A stretch of DNA of 63,728 bases from positions 1 to 63,728 of the forward strand of contig CAJKBH010000018.1 in assembly GCA_905198125.1 (NCBI GenBank). The letters run 5' to 3'. Numbering within the stretch: position 1 is the first letter of the stretch; every line of letters begins with the position of its first letter. The notes under the pieces are model-generated. The model was given only the letters and a program-made list of their open reading frames with translations, was not told the DNA's origin and made no database searches. The translations under genes and the position numbers were made by a program. This document shows, one piece after another, positions 46,132-54,007 of this stretch. Source of the stretch: an uncultured Porphyromonadaceae bacterium. Its GTDB lineage: Bacteria; Bacteroidota; Bacteroidia; Bacteroidales; Muribaculaceae.

Positions 46132-47727
46132 ATGATATCATTACGTAAAAGCGCGTTATTGCTGACGCTGTGTGCGTCGGCAATAGGCTCAACACATGCC
46201 CGCAACCCCTATCTGCCTTTGGGGGAATGTATTCCGGACGGCGAACCCTACGTGTTCGAAGACCCGGATAAGCCCGGATCGTACAGAGTGTATATATACG
46301 GCTCGCACGACCAGACGGGCAAGATGTATTGCGGACTGGACCAGGTGGTGTGGTCGGCGCCGGTTGACAGTCTCAACAAGTGGCGCTATGACGGAGTGAT
46401 ATTCGAGAGCAAGCTGGACGCCAAGGGCAAGAAACTGTTTCCGGACGGTCGCGGCGACGTGCTTTATGCACCTGATGTGGCCGTGAAGACCAATGCCGAC
46501 GGCAGCAAGACATATTACCTGTATCCTAACGTACAGGGCGAACGCAACAACCTTGTGGCCAAGTCGTCGAGACCCGACGGCCCGTTCACGGTGTGTAACT
46601 GGGATCCGAAAGACCCCAAGAAGACCGTCGGACCCTTTGCTTTCGATCCTGCCGCATTCGTGGACGACGATGGCCGGGCATACGGCTACTGGGGTTTCAA
46701 TCAGGGATATGCTTGCGAACTGAACACCGCCACGATGGCTACGGTAAAGCCCGGTACCCAAATAGTCAAGACCCTCCCCGGCAAGGACACGGTGAACCAG
46801 TTCAGATTTTATGAGGCATCGTCCATGCGTAAAATCAAGGACAAGTACGTATTGGTGTATAGCCGATGGACCAACGACGGCGAGGATGGACTTCCCGGCT
46901 CCAACTATACGCTGGCGTATGCATGGAGCAACACTCCGTTAGGTCCCTGGACATACGGAGGTACCATAATCGACGGCCGCGGCATCGAGAAGATACATGG
47001 CAAAAACGTGCCGACAGCCGTGCCGAACGGCAACACTCACGGCAGCATCTGTGAGATAAACGGCAAGTGGTGGGTGTTCTATCACCGTCAGGCCGATACG
47101 AACGAATACTGTCGTCAGGCCATGGTAGCGCCGATAGACGTTGAAGTGTTTGAGGGTCCCGATGGTTTTGTCAGGATAAGTCAGGGCGAATTCACCTGCG
47201 AGGGTTTCGAGACCGAAGGCCTGAACCCCTTCAAGTGGACGCCGGCCGGAATCGCCTGTTATTTCACAGGTCCGACGCCCGCGTATCAGGAATACCCCAA
47301 TGTGGTGTATTCCGGCTCGCACTCAAAGGTGATACGCGCCGCCTACGACGGCAAGTCGGATCCCTACGCACCGGAGCGTGACCGCTGTCCGCTGGTGAAC
47401 AACACCGCCGGCTCGAAGGTCGGTTACAAATACTTCAACTTCTCGGATACCTACGGTAATCCGGGAACGAAGCTGGAGGTGAAGTATGTGCCTGAAGGAG
47501 TGGCCGGCACTATGGACATATATCTTGACGCTCCGTGCAAATGCCGTGGTGCCGTCAAGATCGGCACACTGCAGATTCCGGCTGAGACAGGAGGGATGCG
47601 CACCGCCACGGTAGATGTGCCAAACCTGCAGTATTACAACGGCAAGCACGCGCTGTACTTCGTGTTCAATTCCGAGACCCAAGGCAAGTCGCTGTGCGAA
47701 TTGGAAAGTTTCAGATTCGTGAAATAA
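46132..47727 (+). CDS. GH43 glycosidase with C-terminal CBM6-like domain
   Basis: Secreted hydrolase of 531 residues, probably alpha-L-arabinofuranosidase or beta-xylosidase type. A signal peptide precedes a five-bladed propeller. The base Asp is in EPYVFEDPDKPG (about 45), the pKa-modulating Asp is in DPAAFVDDDGRAYGYWG, and the acid Glu is in FRFYEASSMRKIKDKYVLVY. It ends with SICEINGKWWVFYHRQADTN. The last about 135 residues (VVYSGSHSKVIRAAYDG, MDIYLDAPCKCRGAVKIG) resemble CBM6. It is 27 bp upstream of GH95. Arabinosylated side chains are an inferred target. Confidence 0.9.
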   Translation: MISLRKSALLLTLCASAIGSTHARNPYLPLGECIPDGEPYVFEDPDKPGSYRVYIYGSHDQTGKMYCGLDQVVWSAPVDSLNKWRYDGVIFESKLDAKGKKLFPDGRGDVLYAPDVAVKTNADGSKTYYLYPNVQGERNNLVAKSSRPDGPFTVCNWDPKDPKKTVGPFAFDPAAFVDDDGRAYGYWGFNQGYACELNTATMATVKPGTQIVKTLPGKDTVNQFRFYEASSMRKIKDKYVLVYSRWTNDGEDGLPGSNYTLAYAWSNTPLGPWTYGGTIIDGRGIEKIHGKNVPTAVPNGNTHGSICEINGKWWVFYHRQADTNEYCRQAMVAPIDVEVFEGPDGFVRISQGEFTCEGFETEGLNPFKWTPAGIACYFTGPTPAYQEYPNVVYSGSHSKVIRAAYDGKSDPYAPERDRCPLVNNTAGSKVGYKYFNFSDTYGNPGTKLEVKYVPEGVAGTMDIYLDAPCKCRGAVKIGTLQIPAETGGMRTATVDVPNLQYYNGKHALYFVFNSETQGKSLCELESFRFVK

Positions 47728-47754
47728 ATAGATAAACATAAACAACAATATATA

Positions 47755-50202
47755 ATGAGAAAGACAATCGTATTGACAGTAGCAGTGTTGCTCGCGGCAT
47801 CGGGACTGCAGGCGGGCGAACTGAAGCTGAAATATGACAGACCGGCCAAATACTTCGAGGAGGCATTGGTGATAGGCAACGGAACGTTAGGAGCTATCGT
47901 TTACGGCGACGAGTTCGGCGAACGACTGTCGCTCAACGATATCACGCTATGGAGCGGCGAGCCTCGTCCCGAGTCGTTCGATCCCGAGGCATACAAGACA
48001 ATCCCGGAGATCAAGGCCGCATTGGCGCGCGAGGATTATCGTGCCGCCGACTCGCTTCAGCGCAAGGTGCAGGGATACTATGTGAACAACTATCTGCCGT
48101 TGGGTACGCTTACCATCGACTATCTGAACCGTCATCCCGCGGCAATAGACGCCCTCGACGAATTCAATAGGAAAGGAACCGGCGTGACGGGCTATCACCG
48201 CGAACTGGACATAGCCAAGGCTAGGGCATCGGCCGGATACAGCGTGAACGGTTATCCTGTGGAGACGGAATATTTCGCATCCGCTCCCGACTCGGTGATA
48301 GTGGTAAGGATCACTACGGCCGATCCTGCCGGCTTCGATGCCGTGATAGGACTCGACTCGCAGTTGCCCCACACCGTGACGGCTACTGCCAACGAGCTGT
48401 CGTCGACCGGTTATGCTCCTTATCTCGGACTTCCCAGTTACACCCGATACGAGACCAAGAACTACTACGACCCCGAACGCGGTATGCGTTTCAACACGTT
48501 GCTGCGCGCTGTGAACGATGGCGGAAGCCTGACCAACACTTTAGGCAACAGACTTGAGACCAAGGGAGTGAAGACACTGACCGTTTACCTGACCAACGCC
48601 ACCAGTTTCAACGGCTTTGACAAGAACCCCGCCACCGAAGGCAAGGATTACAGGAAGATAGCCCGCAACCGTCTGAACCAGGCCCTGACGCACACATATC
48701 CGCAGATAGTGGAGCGTCACGAAGCCGACTATACCAAGTATTTCGACCGCGTCAAGGTGGATTTCGGACAGACTTCCGCCGACATCGCCGCTCTGCCGAC
48801 AGACGTTCAGCTACTGCAATATACCGACATGAACCAGAAGAATCCAGACTTGGAGGAGCTCTATTTCCAGTACGGACGCTATCTGATGATAGCCTGTTCG
48901 CGCACCGAAGGAGTGCCCGCCAACCTGCAGGGACTCTGGAACGAATACCTGTTGCCGCCGTGGAGCGCCAACTATACGATGAACATCAACCTTGAGGAGA
49001 ACTACTGGCCCGCCGAGACCACCAACCTCAGCGAGTTCCATCAGCCGCTGTTCGGATTCATCAAGGCGCTGTCCGGCGAAATCACCGGTCAGAAGACCGC
49101 CAAGGACTATTACGGCATCGACAACGGCGGCTGGGCAGCAGGTCACAACTCCGACATCTGGGCGCTTACCAACCCTGTCGGGCTGCATGGAGGAGACCCT
49201 GTATGGGCTAACTGGAACATGGCCGGAGCATGGGTGTCGTCTCACATTTGGGACCACTATCTTTTCACCAAGAATAAGGAAGATCTGCGTCGTGATTATC
49301 CGTCACTGAAGGGAGCCGCCCTTTACTGCCTGGACTGGCTGACGGAGAAGGACGGAGAGCTGATCACGCCGCTCGGCACATCGCCCGAAGCACGTTACGT
49401 GACCGATAAGGGATACCACGGCGCCACTTCATACGGAACGACAGCCGACCTGGCTATGATTCGTCAGTGTCTGATGGATACGCGCGATGCCGCGAAGGAA
49501 CTCGGTACAGACAAGCAATTGGTGAAGCGCATCGACAAGGTGCTTCCCAAACTGCGCGAGTATAAGATCGGAGAACGAGGCAACATTCAGGAATGGTATC
49601 ACGACTGGTTTAACGAGGAGCCGTGGCACCGTCATCAGTCACACCTGTACGGCATTTATCCAGGCCGTCATATCACGCCTGATGCCAATCCCGAACTTGC
49701 GAAGGCAGCCGAGCGTACGCTGGAGCTTAAGGGCAACGAGACTACCGGATGGTCCACGGGATGGCGCGTGAATCTGTACGCCCGGCTCAAGGATGCCCCC
49801 AAGGCATACGATACGTACAGGACACTGCTGAAATATGTAAGCCCCGACAACTACAAAGGTAAGGACGCACGTCGCGGAGGAGGCACATATCCCAACCTGC
49901 TCGACGCCCACGCTCCGTTCCAGATTGACGGTAATTTCGGCGGCACGGCCGGTGTGGCCGAGATGTTGGTGCAGTCCACGCCCGAAACAATAACACTGCT
50001 TCCCGCACTGCCCGACGCCTGGAAAGACGGCAGTGTCAGCGGACTGCGCGCACGCGGAGGCGTGGAGGTCAGCATGACCTGGAAGGACGGCAAGGTTCAG
50101 ACCGCCACACTGAGCAGCGAGAAGGGTGCCAAGACTACCGTGACGGTCAACGGCAAGAAGCGTAAAGTCAATATTCCAGCCGGGGGTTCAATCACGCTTT
50201 GA
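47755..50202 (+). CDS. GH95 alpha-L-fucosidase (or alpha-L-galactosidase)
   Basis: Secreted inverting glycosidase of 815 residues. A signal peptide (MRKTIVLTVAVLLAASGLQA) is followed by the N-terminal sandwich with the family signature GNGTLGAIVYGDEFGERLSL then NDITLWSGEPRP. The (alpha/alpha)6 barrel contains LQGLWNEYLLPPWSANYTMN, INLEENYWPAETTNLSE and HRHQSHLYGIYPG. DAHAPFQIDGNFGGTAGVAE holds a conserved catalytic Asp. GH95 removes alpha-1,2-fucose, found on plant xyloglucan and on host glycans. With GH43 27 bp upstream and the CE20-like gene nearby, a plant side-chain role is favoured, but host mucin fucose cannot be excluded. Confidence 0.95.
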   Translation: MRKTIVLTVAVLLAASGLQAGELKLKYDRPAKYFEEALVIGNGTLGAIVYGDEFGERLSLNDITLWSGEPRPESFDPEAYKTIPEIKAALAREDYRAADSLQRKVQGYYVNNYLPLGTLTIDYLNRHPAAIDALDEFNRKGTGVTGYHRELDIAKARASAGYSVNGYPVETEYFASAPDSVIVVRITTADPAGFDAVIGLDSQLPHTVTATANELSSTGYAPYLGLPSYTRYETKNYYDPERGMRFNTLLRAVNDGGSLTNTLGNRLETKGVKTLTVYLTNATSFNGFDKNPATEGKDYRKIARNRLNQALTHTYPQIVERHEADYTKYFDRVKVDFGQTSADIAALPTDVQLLQYTDMNQKNPDLEELYFQYGRYLMIACSRTEGVPANLQGLWNEYLLPPWSANYTMNINLEENYWPAETTNLSEFHQPLFGFIKALSGEITGQKTAKDYYGIDNGGWAAGHNSDIWALTNPVGLHGGDPVWANWNMAGAWVSSHIWDHYLFTKNKEDLRRDYPSLKGAALYCLDWLTEKDGELITPLGTSPEARYVTDKGYHGATSYGTTADLAMIRQCLMDTRDAAKELGTDKQLVKRIDKVLPKLREYKIGERGNIQEWYHDWFNEEPWHRHQSHLYGIYPGRHITPDANPELAKAAERTLELKGNETTGWSTGWRVNLYARLKDAPKAYDTYRTLLKYVSPDNYKGKDARRGGGTYPNLLDAHAPFQIDGNFGGTAGVAEMLVQSTPETITLLPALPDAWKDGSVSGLRARGGVEVSMTWKDGKVQTATLSSEKGAKTTVTVNGKKRKVNIPAGGSITL

Positions 50203-50213
50203 TTGAAGTTCAG

Positions 50214-51593
50214 TCACAGCACTCCCTTTGAGGCTATGATATAGACCGGAAGATAAGTTAATTTTGAGAAATCGGCACTCGGCGACAGTCGGGTGCCGTT
50301 TGTCTGTGACCCTGCCACGCCGGTGTGCTTCAGGTGCATCAGCAGGTGGCGTCGTGACGCGAATTCCATACGTATATCGTTCCGATCAATGACCAGAGGC
50401 TTCAGACCGGCTTTATGTAAAGCCATTGTCAGCGACTCGACATCCGGATAGAGCAAAGGCGCGGGACGCAGAACGTCAAGTTCGCTGAGATTGCCGGGCA
50501 AAAATGTGGACACGGCTATAATGCCGTCAGGCTGCAGCAACCGGGCGGCATTCTGTATGAACACCGGAATGTCGGCAAACCATTGTATAACGGACGAGGA
50601 GAGGATGATATCATACTTGGGCGATGTGGTATCGGCGGCTTTTGTCGCTATCCATTCCTCGGCGTCAGTGACGGCGTACGTTTCGGATACTGCTGTATGA
50701 AACGGCCCAATATCAGTCAGGTCCACGAAATCAGCATGTTCCGGATGCATGAAACGGCTCCATTCGCGTGTCAGGAAGCCTGTGCCGGGGCCGATCTCCA
50801 GTACGCGGCGTGGTGATGCGGGCAGATGCTGACGCAGCAAGGACGCCAGGCGCAGCGCAATCATCTGTTGCGGCAATGCGTGGGAATCGTAAGTGTCGGC
50901 TGCCTTGGCGAAGCGTGACGATACCACGGAGGTGTCGGCAATGACGGAGCGAATCAGGGCAGGAATGTCAATGAAATGGGCGCCCTCCAAAGATATTGTT
51001 TCCGTACCGCATCCGCGCCATGCCCCCTCCATGTTTTGCGGAGGGAAGATGCGGTCGCTCTGCGAGATATATGCGCGGTTCCACTTCAGACGCGGTTGAT
51101 GTGCGGAATCAGCCCCCGACGTCCAGCCGATGACGTTCTCCAGTTCGCGTGCCAGGCATGAAGCCATGACAGGAGAGGGTTCCTCAGGGAAAATGATTCG
51201 GAAAGTGGCGGCATCAGGCATGGTGCGGCGACGGAACTTGGTGAGGTTGGCGGGATTGAGGTTACGCGCCGTGCCTTCGAATATGGCCACGGGAATGCCA
51301 GTATCATCTGATACGGGAGTGACTGTGCCGTTGATGGCGAAAGCACGCGTGATTCGCTCCGGGTCAAGCAGTCTGTCGGCCATGTACACGCCCAACGACC
51401 AGGCGAACAGATAGATGGTGTCGTATTGGCTCAGCCGGGCCGAATCAAAACGGTCGTTGTTTATCTTGAACGCCACGGCCACATCCCAGCCGGGAATGTC
51501 CAGACCGGTATATAACTCCGGGCCGGTTCCCCAACCTGAGAATATCAGTATGAGCCGTTTGCTGTCGGTATGCTTCAGAAAGCTAAGTATCAT
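50214..51593 (-). CDS. bioC: BioG-BioC fusion: pimeloyl-ACP methyl ester esterase and malonyl-ACP methyltransferase
   Basis: Bifunctional 459-residue protein for the pimelate part of biotin synthesis. The N-terminal half (about 1-215) is BioG/DUF452: LIFSGWGTGPELY and a serine-hydrolase elbow FAWSLGVYMAD with the predicted nucleophile Ser. The C-terminal half (about 225-459) is a BioC-type SAM methyltransferase: LEIGPGTGFLTREW and IILSSSVIQWFADIPVFIQN. One chain thus masks malonyl-ACP with a methyl group to start the chain and removes it from pimeloyl-ACP at the end. Its start overlaps bioF by 4 bp (ATGA). It is last in a bioA-bioF-bioGC operon. Confidence 0.92.
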   Translation of the reverse strand: MILSFLKHTDSKRLILIFSGWGTGPELYTGLDIPGWDVAVAFKINNDRFDSARLSQYDTIYLFAWSLGVYMADRLLDPERITRAFAINGTVTPVSDDTGIPVAIFEGTARNLNPANLTKFRRRTMPDAATFRIIFPEEPSPVMASCLARELENVIGWTSGADSAHQPRLKWNRAYISQSDRIFPPQNMEGAWRGCGTETISLEGAHFIDIPALIRSVIADTSVVSSRFAKAADTYDSHALPQQMIALRLASLLRQHLPASPRRVLEIGPGTGFLTREWSRFMHPEHADFVDLTDIGPFHTAVSETYAVTDAEEWIATKAADTTSPKYDIILSSSVIQWFADIPVFIQNAARLLQPDGIIAVSTFLPGNLSELDVLRPAPLLYPDVESLTMALHKAGLKPLVIDRNDIRMEFASRRHLLMHLKHTGVAGSQTNGTRLSPSADFSKLTYLPVYIIASKGVL

Positions 51594-52705
51594 TCTGCCA
51601 GAATATTCAGTAGTTTGTCAATGTCTGCATCGGAAAGCGATGCGTTCAGAGATATGCGAAGCCGTTCCGTTCCGGCCGGGACAGTCGGACGCCGTATGGG
51701 AAGTGCCAGAATCCCTTTAGCCTCAAGGATTTTTGACTTCCGAATCGCTTTGGCCGCATCGTATGTATAGAAAGGCACGATAGGAGTGTCGCAGCCGGGA
51801 GTGCCGAGGACATCATGAACGCGTTTCGCAATGTCACTCAGATGCTTGCGCTGCGCTTCCATGCCGACCAGCCGTTCTATGGTGATAAGGCTCCATGCGA
51901 TGTTGGCAGGAGGCAGAGCCGTGGAAAATATGAAACTGCGGGCTGCGTTGATGAAATAATCCCTCAATTCGGGCGATACGACGCAGAAAGCTCCTGAGGA
52001 ACAAGCCGCTTTGCCGAGTGTCCCCATGATTATGTCGGCTTTGTCCATGAGGCCGAGTTCCTCACAGAGTCCGAGTCCCTGACGGCCCCGGACGCCGAAG
52101 GCATGGGCCTCGTCGACATACAGCAGCACATTGTCGTAACGGTCGCGCAATGCGGCAATCTCGCGCAAAGGAGCCATGTCGCCGTCCATGCTGTATATGC
52201 TCTCGACCATCACGACAATCTGGCTGTAATTAGCCGCCTCCCGCTCAAGGATGGTGGATAGGGCATGGATGTCGTTGTGCTTGAAGCGCTTGAAGTTGCA
52301 GCGGCCTTGCGTCAGGCCGTCTATCATGGAGGCGTGCACCAATTTGTCGGCCACGAAAAGCGTGCCGGGAATATTGAGTGACGATACGATGCCCGTATTG
52401 GCGTGATAACCGGAATTGAACAGCAATGCCGGACGGCCATACAGCTCCGCAAGCCTGTATTCCAGCTGCCTGTGTATGTCCTGGTCTACGGAAAGCAGGC
52501 GCGATGCAGATGCCGAAAAAGATACGTCCGGAAAACGTGCGTCAAATTCCTTGCGCATTTCGGGCATGACGTGTCGCAACCCCATGTAGTCATTGCTGCA
52601 CAGGTCAAGCACATCGGACTCGGAGCGGTCGGCGGGTATGGAGCGCAGGCGCGATTCGTCGCGGAATTCCTGCAATATCTTTTCGTAATTCAGAGTGCGG
52701 CTCAT
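51590..52705 (-). CDS. bioF: 8-amino-7-oxononanoate synthase
   Basis: PLP enzyme that condenses pimeloyl-ACP with alanine to KAPA, 371 residues, typical length. Motifs are CSNDYMGLRH near the N-terminus, LLFNSGYHANTG, VDEAHAFGVRGRQGLG (PLP-ring Asp), and the PLP-lysine region IMGTLGKAACSSGAF. It overlaps bioA upstream and the BioG-BioC gene downstream by 4 bp each, indicating translational coupling. Confidence 0.97.
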   Translation of the reverse strand: MSRTLNYEKILQEFRDESRLRSIPADRSESDVLDLCSNDYMGLRHVMPEMRKEFDARFPDVSFSASASRLLSVDQDIHRQLEYRLAELYGRPALLFNSGYHANTGIVSSLNIPGTLFVADKLVHASMIDGLTQGRCNFKRFKHNDIHALSTILEREAANYSQIVVMVESIYSMDGDMAPLREIAALRDRYDNVLLYVDEAHAFGVRGRQGLGLCEELGLMDKADIIMGTLGKAACSSGAFCVVSPELRDYFINAARSFIFSTALPPANIAWSLITIERLVGMEAQRKHLSDIAKRVHDVLGTPGCDTPIVPFYTYDAAKAIRKSKILEAKGILALPIRRPTVPAGTERLRISLNASLSDADIDKLLNILAE

Positions 52706-53982
52706 TGCTCGGCGGATTCCAGCTTAAGGATATTGATGAGTTCACGGGCCAGTTTACGTACCTGCTCGTCGGAAACAGCGAGATATGGTGGCATGATGTA
52801 GGCGTTCTTGCCGAAGGGACGGATCCATACGCCGCGCTCCACGCAATGCTTCTGGAACGTTCCGAGGTCCACGGGACGCACGGTCTGAATCACTCCGATG
52901 CCGCCGAGTATGCGCACATCCTCCACGAATGGAAGCGAACGGGCATGGTCCATCTCCTCGTGCATGATGGCTTCGATTTCGCGTATGCGCTGTTGCCACG
53001 GCGACTCAAGCAGCAACTTTGTGCTGGCCAATGCCACGGCGCATGCCAACGGGTTGCCCATGAATGTGGGGCCGTGCATCATCACGCCCGACTGCGACGC
53101 GTCGATCATATCCGCTACCTTGGCCGACGTGGCCACGGCGCTGAACGTCATGTACCCTCCCGTGATACACTTGCCTAACAGCATGATGTCAGGTTCGACG
53201 CCCGCGTGTTCCCATGCGAAAAGTTTGCCGGTGCGGCCGAATCCGGTGGCTATCTCGTCGAAAATCAGCAGGATGCCAAGCCTGTCACATTCCTTGCGAA
53301 GTTCGCGCAGGTACTGAGGATGATAGAATCGCATTCCGCCGGCACCCTGCACTATCGGCTCCAATATCACCGCCGCGAGTGTGTCCTTGTGCTCCTCCAA
53401 CAGTTGCCTCATCGGCTCGAAGTCCTCAGGATTCCATTCATCGCCGAAACGGCACTGAGGCGCCGGTGCGAAGTAACGGATAGGCAGAGCCGGTCCGAAG
53501 GCCCCGTGCATTCCGGTGACAGGGTCGCAGACGGACATGGCGTTCCATGTGTCGCCGTGATAGCCGCTGCGGATGGTGGCGAAATCCGTGCGCTTCGGGT
53601 CGTCGTGCGCCTGTACGGCCATTTTCATGGCCACCTCCGTAGCCACCGAACCGGAATCGGCATAGAAGATATGGTTCATGGAGGGAGGAAGTATCGAGAG
53701 CAGCAACTTGCCCAAGTCTATGGCCGGCTGGTGCGTGAAACCTCCGAACATGACGTGGCTCATCTTGCCTAACTGGTCCGTGACGGCCCGGTTGAGGACG
53801 GGATGGTTATAGCCCTGTATCACGCACCACCACGACGACATGCCGTCTATCAGTTCGGTGCCGTCGGCAAGTGTGATGACTGCGCCGTGGGCCTCGCGCA
53901 CCTTGTATGTAGGCAGCGGATTGCGCGTGCCTGTGTATGGATGCCATAAATGTTCCCGGTCGAATTCGTCAAAATTCTCCAT
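52702..53982 (-). CDS. bioA: Adenosylmethionine-8-amino-7-oxononanoate aminotransferase
   Basis: PLP aminotransferase converting KAPA to DAPA with SAM as amino donor. From the ATG at 53982 it is 426 residues beginning MENFDEFDREHLWHPYTG, the conserved start; the longer form from 54027 would run into priA and adds an unconserved stretch. Motifs: DGMSSWWCVIQGYNHP, MFGGFTHQPA, FYADSGSVATEVAMKMA, ILIFDEIATGFGRTGKLFAW and the PLP lysine in MLLGKCITGGYMT. It heads the bioAF-GC operon and starts 25 bp after priA, so it is probably transcribed with priA. Confidence 0.97.
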   Translation of the reverse strand: MENFDEFDREHLWHPYTGTRNPLPTYKVREAHGAVITLADGTELIDGMSSWWCVIQGYNHPVLNRAVTDQLGKMSHVMFGGFTHQPAIDLGKLLLSILPPSMNHIFYADSGSVATEVAMKMAVQAHDDPKRTDFATIRSGYHGDTWNAMSVCDPVTGMHGAFGPALPIRYFAPAPQCRFGDEWNPEDFEPMRQLLEEHKDTLAAVILEPIVQGAGGMRFYHPQYLRELRKECDRLGILLIFDEIATGFGRTGKLFAWEHAGVEPDIMLLGKCITGGYMTFSAVATSAKVADMIDASQSGVMMHGPTFMGNPLACAVALASTKLLLESPWQQRIREIEAIMHEEMDHARSLPFVEDVRILGGIGVIQTVRPVDLGTFQKHCVERGVWIRPFGKNAYIMPPYLAVSDEQVRKLARELINILKLESAEQ

Positions 53983-54007
53983 TGTCTTGTTTATATCGTA
54001 ATGTTGT

